A stretch of 64,000 bases of DNA from Calliopum simillimum (Eukaryota > Arthropoda > Insecta > Diptera > Lauxaniidae), in the NCBI GenBank assembly GCA_951812925.1, contig OX638370.1, positions 22,931,964 to 22,995,963 on the forward strand, in the 5' to 3' direction. The notes beneath the pieces are model-generated. The model saw only the letters and a list, made by a program, of their open reading frames with translations. It searched no databases and was not told the origin of the DNA. Each line of letters opens with the position of its first letter. Position 1 is the stretch's first letter. Made by a program: the position numbers and the translations under genes. This document shows, one piece after another, positions 12,273 to 24,148 of this stretch.

Positions 12273-13095
12273 CCCACGAACCACAGTTATAGTCACCAGT
12301 TGCTAAACGAACTATTCACAACAAAGTCTTGCACGGAACTGAATTTAATTTTGTCCTTATTTGAATGCGATGAGAGCTACAAATATAGAGATTTAAAGGG
12401 GTGCCATTTAAGGTGCAATATCTCCTGGGGGTGTCATATCACTTTGCAGTGTCCTAATGCCTGGGGGTGCCATATTAACTGGGGTGCCACATGACTTGCT
12501 TTCGGTGATGTTTTACAGATCTAAAAATCAAAAGAATTGTTTGAAATTTCAAAGTTGCGTAAGGCTGACCACATAATTTTCTATTAACAAAATCCTCAAA
12601 AGAAGTAGAAAATTTTTCTTTTGCTTCATTTCTCTTTTCTTCTATTGAGCGTCATTCTACTATCGTTCGTTCCCAATTCTTTTTTTTTTTTTTTCAAGTC
12701 CCACGAACCACAATTATAGCAACTATAGCTAAACGAACTATTCAAAAAAAGTTTTTCACGGAATTGAACTTAATTCTGTCCGTATTTGAATGCTACGAGA
12801 ACTACAAGTATTGAGATTTTAAGGGGTGCCATTTTGGGGTGCCATATTACGTAGGAGTGCCATATCACCTGGGGGTGTCATATCATCTATGGGTGCCATA
12901 TCATCTGGGGTGACATATCACCTTAGGGTGACATATCGCCAAGGGTGCCAAAACACTTGAGGGTGCCATAACACTTGAGGGCGCCATACAATTTGAGATG
13001 CCATATCACTTTGATGTGCCACATTTGCTTTCGGTGATGGTGTACAGATCTTAAAAATCGTAAACTTTATTTTAAATTTATTAAAATGGTTAAAG
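12273..13095. repeat. Two tandem copies of a 427-bp-spaced repeat with a GGGGTGCCATATCACCT minisatellite
   Basis: CCCACGAACCACA at 12273 and again at 12700 opens two diverged copies that share the ACGAACTATTCA, GGAATTGAACTTAATT and ATTTGAATG blocks. Each ends in runs of a 16-17 bp unit, GGGGTGCCATATCACC or a variant, followed by TTTGCTTTCGGTGATG. The second copy has more minisatellite units. The repeat is intronic with no coding potential. Confidence 0.8.
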
Positions 13096-13290
13096 GCTGA
13101 CCAGCCACATATCAAAACGTTCCGTTCAATAAAAAACTACACATAAAGGGAAAGGAAAATTTATCTTTTGCTTCATTATTCTTCTCTTCTATTATGCTTT
13201 ATTGTATTACCATACATTTCTAGTACTTTTTTTCTACACCACAATTTGCATGTAAATCTTTTGTAATTTTTTTCTGTATCTTTCATTTAG

Positions 13291-14157
13291 ATTCATGCCA
13301 ATTGCTGTATAATTCTCCAACATCTGTAAATCACGGTTCGCCATGCATGCAATTGAAGTCAGCAACAATGGCTGCCAATGCACAATACTATCAGCGCAGC
13401 AATTCATATATTCAGCAGCAGCAACAACATGCAGATGTGATGCTTATTACTACTACTTGTGCTGAACCAAGAGCATCGCCAACAATGACAACAACAGCGT
13501 TATCACAACAAAAGCATTCGCAATCTACGCTACCAGCAACATCCGCACCAACATATTGCAGTCGTTCAGCAACACCCTCACCACAACATCAACTGCAACA
13601 TCCTCTGCAGCAAAACTATCATATTATCACCGCGTCAACGAATTCTTCGCCAACACATGGGAGTTTACAGCAACAGCAGCAACAACAAATGCAACAACGT
13701 ACATATCAACAGTCACAGCAACAACAACAAACACATTTCGTTGCTGTGCCCAGTAATGTTGTACGCTTTCAAGCGGCAACAGCTACAAACGCAGCAACAA
13801 CACCACATGGCAACATTGTTAATTGTTATCAACCTTCAACGGTTGCAGTTACCGGTGCGGCTACAATATATTTTCCGATTGCAGCAGCAGCAGCACCAAC
13901 AGCAGCAGCAGCAACGATAGCAGGTGGTGCTGGAAGTGGGTCGACAGCAGCAACAACTTGCAACACACAATTGCTATACAATCAACCACTCGTCAAATAT
14001 CATACAATACAGTTGCAACATAAAAAACCACCATATGTTGGTGATACAATGGCCATGGCTACAGGTCATGTAACCTTTGGCAATGTTGCGATAGCAACAG
14101 GACAACAGTTGCCGCCGTTGCCACCACCGCCAGCTTATCAAACGGCAACAGTGCATG
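13291..14157 (+). CDS. K2P potassium channel, exon encoding the long polyQ/Thr/Ala cytoplasmic loop
   Basis: An exon of 867 nt runs from acceptor TTCATTTAG to donor ATG|GTAAGT, phase 1 at both ends. The product starts DSCQLLYNSPTSVNHGSP and contains several Gln runs (QQQQQQ, QQSQQQQQ), then an Ala/Thr-rich part (AAAAAPTAAAATIAGG) and a Pro-rich end (LPPLPPPPAYQ). Codons in the runs are CAG/CAA, the opa type common in fly genes. It has no membrane segment, so it should lie in the cytoplasmic M2-M3 linker, which is unusually long here compared with mammalian KCNK channels. The open frame continues into the intron to 14300, but the consensus donor marks the true end. Confidence 0.85.
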
Positions 14158-14861
14158 GTAAGTTGAAATTAATTGGTTTGCTAATTAAATTATGGCATGG
14201 AAATGTGCGCTTTCGAACAATCAATGTATCTGCTCTCTACTGCTTTAAGGGAATTTTCGAAAACTTTTGCAATTTTGAAATGAGAAAATTTCTCACTTGA
14301 TAAAATTTTGAAAATTGTTAAGTGACATCTGGCATGCAATCGATGGTATTGTTCATCTCTGCTGTGGTCCGCAATCATTTTTGCTCCATCCCCGTCAGTG
14401 TTGAATCTTCACTTGTTGGCTTCATGTGAATATCCGCGAAATACGCGAGTATTTTGTGGCTTACGTTTTGATGTAAAATGCCAGGATGTAATTAATTGGA
14501 TTTAGGCGTGTTGGAATTTAATGCACGAATAAGCCAGAGATTGCTTTTGTTTTTAAGCCCCCTTTTATGATGCAACATTGACGATGTGGTGTTGTTGTGG
14601 TGGAACTTCATTACTTTGTAATATGTTTTTTTAAATGCCTAGCGTTTCATGCTGAAACCGATATTTTTGTATTTGAGTGAAAGTACTGAATTTAGTACTA
14701 TATTAAAATTACTAAAAACACTACATGACCTACTCTTTTAAACTTGGAAAATGGATGTATTTTGCGTAAAAAAAAACAACATAACCTTTCATATGGACTA
14801 GAAATTAAAGTGGTATGTTTTACGGCTTAGAAGTTTAGTATTGATTATAAGCTTTTTTGGT
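14158..14861. other. Intron 2, first part
   Basis: Non-coding intron sequence after the donor at 14158. I see nothing beyond AT-rich DNA and one poly(A) run near 14770. Confidence 0.6.
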
Positions 14862-15035
14862 ATTAAATTCAGATTTTTTTCCAAAAAAAGTTGGAATTTT
14901 ACTCCAAAAATGTATTAAATTTATTCCAAAATATTTTAAAATTAATACTTTTTTTGGCATTGTTCTAAATGTTTACTTTTTGGTTTTAAAACTAAACTAA
15001 AATTTTAACTGTAAATGAAAGATATTTTTGCCTTC
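14862..15035. repeat. Dispersed repeat R1 (other copies 18135-18292 and 26545-26745)
   Basis: Shares the blocks GGAATTTTACTCCAAAAATG, TTTTTTTGGCATTGTTCTAA and TTTTTGGTTTTAAAACTAAA with two other places. The copy at 26545-26745 is in the opposite orientation. It is short, non-coding and interspersed; I do not recognise a named family. Confidence 0.65.
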
Positions 15036-15059
15036 TTTTCAGAAAAAATATTTTTAAAG

Positions 15060-15270
15060 ATTCTAAAATCTTATGTTATATAGTTTCAAAGGTAGGACTG
15101 ATTCTATCAGTTGAAGCCACATATTTTGATACAAACAGTGTTTTTCTGACCTTCAACGGACGGGCGCACTGTCAAATATTATCCCACCAGGACCAAATTT
15201 TTTTTGCTTAATACTTACACCAATAGGAAACTTTTTTGCCTCTGGGGGCAAGGTGTTTCACATTTTAAAT
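15060..15270. repeat. Fragment related to the 19473-21623 foldback element
   Basis: GTGTTTTTCTGACCTTCAAC followed by GGGCGCACTGTCAAATATT, ACACCAATAGGAAACTTTTT and CTGGGGGCAAGGT matches about 20815-20960 with scattered changes. The same block occurs inverted at about 19945-20025 and again at 20329-20395. This is a solo piece of that family. Confidence 0.7.
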
Positions 15271-15349
15271 TTACGCCATATATCGGAAACATATGATAGG
15301 TTTAATATGTATTCTAAAAAGTTTTATATAAAAATGTCTGGTAGTTAAA

Positions 15350-15587
15350 GCATTCAGTTTCATGATATATGTATACATGATTTTATATCATAAACTTTGT
15401 ATTGTGAAATGAGATTATTATCTCATGAGATTTTTTATGTCATAAGAGTTTAATGTCACGAAACTTTTTGGATCATGCAATTTATATGTCAAGAAATTTT
15501 TATGTCATGAAATTATTTATTTTATTGGATTTTTATGTCATGTTTACTTCACACGATATAAGTCCATGAACCATATTTTATAATGAT
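15350..15587. repeat. Degenerate TTTTATGTCATGA-type tandem repeat
   Basis: Units such as ATGAGATTTTTTATGTCATA and ATTTTTATGTCATGAAATT repeat imperfectly. A closely related, longer array is at 22841-23690; both are preceded by CATTCAGTTTCATGATAT. The last 64 bases (15524-15587) are the left copy of the direct repeat that flanks the jockey-like insertion. Confidence 0.75.
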
Positions 15588-16268
15588 TTTTTTTTTTTTT
15601 TTTAATGCTTGAATTCATGTATTGAATCTTCTCATCTTAGGAGACTAACAATAAGTTTTAAAATCTTGATCCTATTATAATATTATTATATATAATTAAT
15701 CTCATATATAATTTAGTGTTCAATGTGTCTCCAGAGTTAATAGGGAATTGTACATCCTAGGAGTTCGGTAAGCGCGCAGAAGAACGCAGTTGTTGTACGT
15801 TCAGTCTTCTCACAAACATGCCGCCCGCCTAGCAGGATGTTTCCGGCTGCATGTGTAGCAGGAACAAGAAATATAAGAAAGAGTACGTGGCAAATACCGG
15901 CTGCATGGAGAAAGTATGCGCCAGATACCGGCTGCATATAAAATTTAGAATTCAGTCAGCTTAACATAGAAATTTGCTAACGATATTCGAAGCAGGATGA
16001 TCCTTTCTTTTTAGTCTGGAGAAATTTTCTAAATTTTTCAACCTCCGTGCCAATGGATTTCGATGATACATCAATCTTTCAGCATAATTTTGCTTGTATT
16101 TGTTGATTTCGTCTTTAACTAATGGGATGCAAAGGTCCCGATGTATGTGTTCATTCCGTATATACCATGGAGCACCTGTAATGGTTCTTAAAATTTTAGA
16201 CTGCGTCCGTTGTAATAGTTCAATGTTCGAGGAGCTGGCGTTACCCCATAACTGCATATATTTATTTG
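15588..16268 (-). mobile_element. 5'-truncated jockey-like non-LTR retrotransposon with 64-bp flanking direct repeats
   Basis: The insertion is bounded on the left by a T run (15587-15603, the poly(A) tail on the minus strand), then about 350 bp of 3' untranslated DNA, then the end of a reverse-transcriptase ORF (15961-16257). It stops abruptly at 16268. A 64-bp sequence, ATTGGATTTTTATGTCATG and onward, flanks it exactly: 15524-15587 on the left and 16269-16332 on the right, with one T/C difference. Poly(A), 5' truncation and the direct repeat together fit target-primed retrotransposition. The duplication is long for this class. Confidence 0.85.
15961..16257 (-). pseudogene. C-terminal fragment of jockey-type retrotransposon ORF2
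   Basis: The last 98 residues contain LWGNASSSNIELLQRTQSKI, TGAPWYIRN, HIHRDLCIPLVKDEI and NPLARRL. This is the conserved tail after the reverse transcriptase domain in jockey-like non-LTR elements, in the region 'YG.....S....Q..Q.K.LR.I..APW......H.DL.I'. The endonuclease and all catalytic RT motifs are missing because of 5' truncation. It ends with a normal stop followed by the 3' UTR and poly(A). It is non-functional by itself. Confidence 0.85.
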
Positions 16269-16332
16269 ATTGGATTTTTATGTCATGTTTACTTCACACG
16301 ATATAAGTCCATGAACCATATTTTACAATGAT

Positions 16333-18134
16333 AAAGTGAATAAATTTTGTGTTTCTTTTATGAGGGCGCCTAATCGTTCTTACCTTTCCAAGTTTTGTTG
16401 GTGATAGATTATGAGTTTAATTGACCAAAAGGAGGTAAGATATGGTTTATTGGGCTTAAACCAGTGATAATCAAACTCAATGCATAAAAGCTCATTGAAA
16501 GCTTTTATTTTTTGCATAAGCTTCAACCAAGTCTGAAGAACTGCTGACTCAGTTGTGTGAGTGAATACGTATACGGAAAGCTTTTAAGCACAAAAGCATA
16601 GGCTTGGTACATCACTGGCTTGGTTAATTGAGGTTTCCTTGACCAAAATTTTAATTATTCAATAAAAGGAGAATATTACATATCTTTGTGTTAACTAATC
16701 CACCCAGATTGTTCAAGGATTAGCCCCAACCCCATAAGTCAGTTCCCAAAGAAAACTAGAGAAGGGACTTCACACAGTAAGAGAAGGTGTTTAGCTTGCC
16801 TACCAAGGAAAGAGCGTTCAGTGTGGTTACCAAGCAAACCATTTTATATTAGGCTTTCCACGAGCTATTGATAATGTGTGGTTAAAAGCGGCAAAGTATT
16901 TTGACTAACAAAATTGCTAATTGTCTAGAAGTGCTGAAAAAGCGAAAATTATTCACCAACTACCATTACTTCTTCCTCTCCAACATTTGCTTGGAAATTA
17001 GCTACCCTTTATTACTACCTACCCCTTAAATGGGCTTCCATACAAAATTGATATTTTCAAATAAATTTTGTATGTGTGCACTCATAGGGTATGAAAATAG
17101 ACGGAAAACATGCGAAAAGAATGTCTTGAGGGAGAAAAAATAGGGGTTGGACATTATCCCAACCCATCAGGGTTCTTAAGATAAGCCGAGGATAGATTTA
17201 ATAAAAACCACCTAACTATTATATGATAATCCCCATAGTGGTGAATATAAAGTCTAAGTATATTGCAGAAAAATGTTGAGGAGGGAAAAAAAATTGGGGT
17301 CATTAGAATTTCGCGATCAAAAATACTTAAAGAACGTAATTTTTGATAGTTTTCTTAGAACACTTTCATTGCCAAAAACTAAATTTCAATCGGGCACTAT
17401 TAAATTTTTGCTTTGAAAAGATGTAGCAACCTCTAAATCACCATCTTAAGTTTTGAAATTTATTTAATATGCCTTATATAATTCCAAAGAAACATTTGAA
17501 ATTAGTGTCCCTCCATTTTTCAATAATATAATTTTGAAGATTTTTTCACGAACCATATTTACAAAATTCTAGAAAACTTTCAGCTCAGCTCTTTACAAAA
17601 GCACTTAACAAGTTGTTTCACCTCTCGCATAAGCAAAGTTTTGCAGCAGAAAAACCAAAAACTTTCAAGTATCCCCCATATTAAGCGCAACAAAGTAACG
17701 AACAACTTCCTGGTTATTTTTCTGCTTCTCCACCTTTTATGCAAAAACCATTTAACTCTTGTTGAAACTCTGCGGCGTCGCTTGTTGCGGCAAGCAATAC
17801 AGTTCAGCGCTCAACTGTAAAATTAACAGTTTCCACAGCGCACAACTTTCAATTTCAATTTTTCAATTTCTGACTAAATATTGGTCCCTCAACTTTGGAG
17901 CTGACTTTCATTAGCGTGACGCGGTTACTCGTTAACTTCTGGCACTTGTTTGGCAAATTATAATGAATACACGGCGAAATGAAAAACTTTACATATGTGA
18001 CAGAGAAGTGCTTAAGGGGAGCTAAGGGGGAACTGACCCCCTCGTAAATTTTCTAATTGACTTTCAAAAAGATATGTGAGTAGTGTTCATGTCACACACC
18101 AAAAAATGATAGCTGACTTTTCTTCTTCTAATTC
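16333..18134. other. Intron 2, middle part
   Basis: No coding evidence. It includes a repeat at 16488-16612 listed separately. Elsewhere it is unremarkable AT-rich sequence; I see no element boundaries. Confidence 0.5.
16488..16612. repeat. Dispersed repeat, inverted copy at 21695-21838
   Basis: AGCTCATTGAAAGCTTTTAT, TTTTGCATAA, CAGTTGTGTGAGTGAATACG and ACGGAAAGCTTTT reappear in reverse complement at about 21695-21838 as CGTATTCACTCAAAGATAAG ... AAGCTTTCAATGAGCT. It is non-coding. Confidence 0.65.
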
Positions 18135-18292
18135 CCTTCAGTGTTGATTTTAAAATTTGAAATTTATTCCAGAAAAGTATGAAATTTATTCTAAAATAGT
18201 TTAAAATTAATCCTTTTTTTGGCATTATTCTAAATAAATACCTTCTTTTTGGTTTGAAAATTAAACTAAAGTTTTTACTGTGCATGATTTTA
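18135..18292. repeat. Dispersed repeat R1, second copy
   Basis: Matches 14862-15035 in the same orientation: TTTTTTGGCATTATTCTAAA then TTTTTGGTTTGAAAATTAAA then TTTACTGTGCATGA. Confidence 0.65.
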
Positions 18293-19472
18293 TTATGTGC
18301 ACAAGAAAGTTAGAGCTTGTCGATCACCTTTCGCGAAAATTTACCCAAACTACGCCCCTGATATGTGTTCCCTAAGTAATGTGTGCGCAACACTTGCAGT
18401 TTACTGCGTGACACAAGTTCACTTGCATGCCACAACTTCAGCCACATGCTATCGATTAACAAAGTGGTGTAGACGGTGGTGACGGCGGTGCAATTCACCC
18501 CACCAACATTCCACACTTTTGTGTTGGTTACTTGTATCCCCAGCGCTAAGTCGAGCATTTTTCAGTTAATATAAAAAAATTTTTTTTTTCTTTTTTTTTA
18601 ATCTTTGTTGCAACAATTTCCGTTGCCTGCATTTTTACTGTTGTTGTTTTTAGCAGCACTAAACTTGTGCATTTTATGTTGGCTCCTGCTGTTTTCATTG
18701 GTGGTATTTAAGCTGATGTGGTGATAATTTTGGTGGCTCCGCTAAGCTTTAAGCGGTTTGCTAAAATGCGCTAAAATGTGGTCATATGTCAAGTTACTTA
18801 ATGTGTTGTTTCAACTTTTTTTGAGCTGCTGAAACATAAATGAAGGATATTTAGTGAAAATTCATTTGAATAAGAAGTATACAACTTTTGACATGCAAGA
18901 ATCCTTGTACACCCTTAAGCATTTCATTGCTTACAGCATTCGCATCGCATCAGCTTCATCTAAAACAATCATCAATTATTCAGCTCTCGCCCGTTGATAT
19001 CACACTCTCAGGCAAAAAGCACTGATACACAAAACGTGTGACACCTGCCAAAAATACTTTGATGAATATCTAACGACTTTTAGGGTGTAGATAAAATGAA
19101 AACGAAAAATCTGTTGCTTGTACGTGTACTGTAATCAATCACTATTGGTTTTCTGAAAAGTGGAAAAGTGAGAAACGGAACCATCTGAATAATAGAATAC
19201 ATCAAGTAGATCAACAACGTCGGGTGCGTTAAAACGGTGTGCTTAAGCACTTGGAAAGTATTTTGTCCAAAAGAGAAAAGCTTCAACGTCTGTCTTAGTA
19301 TATGCACAGTTTGGCTAAAATATTTCTGAGGAAAATTTTAATCTCAAGAAGTTCCTTTAAAAAAATAAAAGCTCTTTAGAATCTGGGTATCTAAGCACTA
19401 AAATAAACAAATTTTATCCCTAGAAACTAAACACTATGATTACTCAAGACCAATGTATTTACTTATAGTCTA
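18293..19472. other. Intron 2, no recognisable feature
   Basis: Nothing beyond AT-rich DNA. It includes a less AT-rich patch near 18470-18550 (GGTGGTGACGGCGGTGCAAT) with no supported exon, and a TGTTGTTGTTTTTAG tract near 18645. Confidence 0.5.
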
Positions 19473-21623
19473 AGATACGAATAAGGAGAGATTTTCACTC
19501 ATCTGTTTAATGGGTGAAACCTATTTTTTATGAAAGTAAATACGTTTAAAAACATATTGTGAGTGGGTTGCCTAAAAAAATCCTGGCAAGGCTTTTGAAA
19601 AGTGCATTTTTTTCAAAAAATCCACTCATCTGTTTAATGCAAAAATCATATACCATTCGAAAGTTTAGAGCCTCTACAATATGTAAAAGTAGGGTTGCCT
19701 ATTTTTTTCCTGGCAAGGCATAGGGTTGCCAGGCTTTAAAAGGTCGGCCAAAACCACAAATTTCCACTCATCTGTTTAATGAAAAAATTAGATGCCATTC
19801 GAAAGCTTAGAGCCTCTACAATATGTTAAAGTAGGGTTGCCTATTTTTTTCCTGGCAAGGTATAGGGTTGCCAGGCTTTAAAAGGTCAGTCAATACCACA
19901 AATTTGCACTATGCGTTTAAAAAAAAATGTGTTTAATGTAGTCCCGGTCGGAACATATTTGACCGTGCCACCAGGCCGTTAAATGTCGGAAAAACGCTAT
20001 TTATATGAATATAAGGAAACAATCAATCCTATCTTTGACATAGGAGGATGAGATATAACAAATTTGTTCTTTTTTTCAATGAGGGGGCGTGGCTCCGCCC
20101 GTTTTTTTGAAAATTTTTTTCCCAATGCCAATTAGAAAAATACCAAACCTCATTTACCTGAGCCAAATATTTTCAGAGATACGACAAATTTCGGTTGGAG
20201 GGGGCGTGGCACTGCCCATTTTTTTATCGGATACTATTAACTTAATTATTTTTCATATAAATACTAAATCTTAACCTCCCATGTTAAATAGTTCCGAAGA
20301 TGGGATTGATTGTTTCCTTATTTTCATATAAATAGCGTTTTTCCGACCTTTAACGGCCTGGTGGCACGGTCAAATTTGTTCCGATTTGGACCAAATTTTT
20401 TTTTGCATGGTATCTATACTTAGTAGACCAAAATAAGAACAGAAAAAATTACTGCTTCTATATCAACTAAGTAGCTTAAATCGCTTTAACATTTTTACAG
20501 CGCCATATCCTGTTCTTTTCACATTACCTGAAATCAAATCTTATTCATATGTATCAAATAGTTTGAGAGATATGACAAATTTGATTTTTTTAGAAGGAAC
20601 GGGCGTGACCCCGCCAATTTTTACGATATGTATCGAGTCTTATTCCCCTGAGTCCAATATTTCGAGAGATACAAGAATTTTGGATCGAGGGGGCGTGGCA
20701 TCGTCCATTTTTTATTGGATGCAAATAACTTAGGCATTGTTCGTACACATACTAAATTTCATTCACTTATCTCAAATAGTTTCAGAGATAGGACTGATTC
20801 TTGCGATTTTTCCATATAAATAGCGTTTTTCCTACCTTCAACGGCCTTGCGGCACTGTAAAATATTTTCCGATCGGAAACAAAATTTTTATGCTTGATAT
20901 TTACACCAATAGGAAACTTTTTAGCCCCTGGGAGCAAGGTTTTTTTCATTTTCAATTTTAACGATAGGTCTAGTATACATCCTAACCAAATTATTCGCTC
21001 GGATCTCTCTGTCGCACATTTTCATTTGTACCAATATTTCATTTCTAAAAGCTCGACAACCCTGGCTTAAAACAGGTTTTTCACAAGCAACCCTGTATCA
21101 CCGTGTTCGCAATGAAATTATCTTTATTTTAACACAAAATTTATTCATTAAACAGATGAGTGGAAATTTGTGGTTTTGGCCGATCTCTTAAGGCCTGGCA
21201 ACCCTATGCCTTGTCAGAAAAAATAGGAAACTCTACGTTAACATATTGTAGAGGCTTTTAACTTTCGATTGGTATATTAATTTACATTAAACACATTTTT
21301 TTTTTAAATGCACAGTGCAAATTTGTGGTATTGACTGACCTTTTAAAGCCTGGCAACCCTATGCCTTGCCAGGAAAAAAATAAGCAACCCTACTTTAACA
21401 AATTGTAGAGACTCTAAGCTTTCGAATGGTATATGATTTTTTTATTAAACAGATGAGTGGATTTTTTGAAAAAAATGCACTTTTCAATATGGAATAATCC
21501 ATAGCCTTGCCAGGATTTTTTTAGGCAACCCACTCACAATGTGTTTCTAAATGTATTTACTTTCATAAAAAATAGGTTTCATCCATTAAACAGATGAGTG
21601 AAAATCTCTCCTTATTCGTATCT
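19473..21623. mobile_element. 2.15 kb foldback element with compound inverted arms
   Basis: The ends are inverted copies of AGATACGAATAAGGAGAGAT (left 19473, right ending 21623). The outer arms (about 19473-19920 and 21130-21623) are built from repeated modules: CACTCATCTGTTTAATG, AGGGTTGCCTATTTTTTTCC and TGGCAAGGCATAGGGTTGCC. Inside is a second inverted pair (about 19940-20030 against 20300-20395, CGGAAAAACGCTATTTATAT). There are also GGGGGCGTGGC-containing segments at 20083, 20200 and 20688. No transposase ORF is present, so it is non-autonomous. No clear target duplication was found. Confidence 0.8.
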
Positions 21624-22840
21624 CCTACTATTAAGGTCGTTTTAATAATATATGAAGTGCCTATAGACCAGTGATGTTCAAAGCCTATGCCCACGGGCAC
21701 TTGAGCTTTTGCGCGTAAAAGCTTACCGTAAACGTATTCACTCAAAGATAAGCGTTCAACTGTGTCAGTAGTTGTGCAGATCTGCGTCACTTTACCTGCT
21801 AGGTTATGCAAAATATAAAAGCTTTCAATGAGCTTTTTTATATGGTACAAAACATGACTTTTTGTCGTACCAACGTATATGAAGAAACTCGGAGAATATC
21901 GAGTGGTACCAAAAAAATAGAATGATTTCGAAAAACATTGAAAAGGTAGAAAAAATTTTGAATATTGACAAAAATCAACAATTTTCGAAATGCACCAGAT
22001 TTTGTTCGCAAATTATTCAATAAAATAGAAAAGAGTTATGGGAGTGGTCACGCCTCCACAATCTAAAAAACCCAATTTTTCATATCTCTGAAACTATTTG
22101 ACACAAGAGAATAAGATTTTACTTCAGCTTAAGTGAAGCGAACAGGATAAACACCTCATGCATCTCGTTTTAGTTCACGTTTGGTGCTAGCCCACAGTGC
22201 AACATACAGACAAGCACCGAAAGCACTCGAAAGAACAATACCATCACACAACATGTGACATTATTATTGATGATGACGTCGCTGAGAAACTCATTTACTG
22301 CGCTGTTGACAAATACACGTGACTAAGTTTTCAACAACTTGGATAACTTCTATTTTTTCAAATAAAAAACAAAAAAATATATAAAAAAATCTTGAAAAAT
22401 TACATTAACCATCAACACCTCTAGAGAGCAAAGAAATGAAGAGTTGTAGATTTTAAGATGAGTTTGAAAATTGTTTTATTGCAAATTTTGTCAATAATTT
22501 TACGAAAAAACTTAAAATTATAGAAAAAGTCTACTAAGAAAGTAGTAAAAGTTCAAAAATGATCGAAAAAAAGTATAATTTCTATATAATGAAGAACGTC
22601 GCTAGGCAATGTAATTAATTCAAGCTGGAATAAATGTAATAACACAACGTCATTTTCTAAGGAATTACAATATATGGGATTTGTTTTCAGAAAAAGTTTA
22701 CCTGAAGGTTAGGTTAAAAAATAAGGCTACTAGTCAAATAGCCACTTATCAAGTTTGATTTGTTTGTTTCGAAATAGCTGTCTCCAATCAATTGACTTCT
22801 TGTCTAATAACTAACTTACGTAGATATGTATTCGTATGTA
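21624..22840. other. Intron 2, mostly featureless
   Basis: Contains the inverted copy (21695-21838) of the 16488-16612 repeat. Otherwise AT-rich with no supported gene. Confidence 0.5.
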
Positions 22841-23690
22841 TTCTCAAAAGTTGTATATAAAAATGTTTTCTACCAAAATCATTCAGTTTCATGATATTTG
22901 TATCTATCATAATTTTTATCTCATGAGATTTTTTAGTCATAAGGTTTTAATGTCATGAAACTTTTTGTGTCATGCGATTTTAATGAGAAGAAATTTTTGT
23001 GTCATGAAAAAGTTTATTTCATGGGAATTTTATGTTATGAAATTATTAGCCGTGTTCACGATCCAGCGCATTTATACTTGCAAAGTAGCAAATTAGCAAT
23101 AATTTCCACTTGATTAAGAGCAATATTAAAAGTATAAGCATTGCAAACTACGAAAAAATGTATTTCTCTGCGAAAACCGTATGAGCAAAGAGAGCATAAA
23201 CAAAAAATTTTTATTTGAAAAATGACATGATATTTTTATGCTATAGGTTTCTAGTACAGAAAATGTCAATACAAATGTTAATTCAATCCTTTATATTTTG
23301 TTGTTGTATAGCAAAATTTTTCAACACCTGTTTTCAAATGCTATGATGCAAGACATTTTGCACCGGATTGTGAACATGACTATTGTGAAATTAGTTTATT
23401 TATTGTGTGAGATTTTTAGGTCAAGAGATTTATGTGCCATGCAATTTTGGTATCAGGAGATATTTATGTCATAAGGTTTTTCATGTCATGAGATTTTGAT
23501 GTCAATATAATTTGAGTATATATATCATAAAATTTTATTAGAGATTTTTATGTCATAATATTTTTATGTCATGAAACTTTTTATGTCATGCGAATTTTTC
23601 AGTTCATGTGATTTTTGCGAAATGAAATTTTTTGTATTGAGATGCGTCATGAGATTTTTAAGTTAACTTATTATATAGCATAACATTTTA
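22841..23690. repeat. TTTTATGTCATGA degenerate repeat array, interrupted by a MITE
   Basis: Longer relative of the array at 15350-15587, with units such as TTTATGTCATGAGATTTTGA and TTTTATGTCATGCG. The array is split at 23048-23381 by an inverted-repeat insertion. It has no coding potential. Confidence 0.75.
23048..23381. mobile_element. Short MITE inserted in the ATGTCATGA array
   Basis: The left end AGCCGTGTTCACGATCC and right end GGATTGTGAACATGACT are imperfect inverted repeats of about 17 bp. The inside is unlike the array on either side. An ATT trinucleotide flanks both ends and may be the target duplication, although in this AT-rich context that is weak. Confidence 0.55.
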
Positions 23691-23811
23691 TTACTACGAT
23701 GTTTTCGCTAGAGAAGCGACTATTAACTTATCTTTTCATAATAGCAAGTTATTTTTTTTTTTTTTTCATTTATCAATCTCTCATCATTTCATTATATTAT
23801 TTCTCCTCTAG

Positions 23812-24148
23812 GTATACGACGTGCAAAATTCATCACCAAACCGCTGCCACAAGAGATCAATACATTGCTGGCCGAAAGTGATTTATCCTGCAGACATGAT
23901 TTGACACAAAATTGCAACGTGTCGTCGACAGGAGTAACTGCAACCTCAGTGTATTCAACTTCCTCAACAACAGCAGCAGCAACATCAACGTGTACAACAA
24001 TGTTGTTAACAACAGTGCCAGCAACATATGCTTTACATGGCAGTGGAACAAGATCAGCAGCAGCAACAGCAGCCACAAGCATAGGCGCCGCCACCACAGC
24101 AGTAGACATAATGGAGGATGAAGAAGAACTCGAACAAAGTCGCATGAG
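23812..24148 (+). CDS. K2P potassium channel, exon encoding the Ser/Thr/Ala-rich loop part 3
   Basis: A 337-nt exon with acceptor TTCTCCTCTAG and donor ATGAG|GTGAGT. The incoming G plus GT makes Gly, and the frame then reads IRRAKFITKPLPQEINTLLA and ESDLSCRHDLTQNCNVSS. A Thr/Ser/Ala-rich part follows (STTAAATSTCTTM, AAATAATSIGAATTA), ending VDIMEDEEELEQSRM. The two bases AG left over join C at 48970 to make Ser. It contains no membrane segment and continues the cytoplasmic linker, ending in an acidic cluster. The frame continues three codons past the donor, so the splice site sets the end. No known motif is seen. Confidence 0.85.

Noticed and set aside
13556..14023. Additional plus-strand frames within the polyQ exon
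   Set aside because: Alternative-frame translations of CAG/CAA repeats; only the frame that joins across splice sites is kept.
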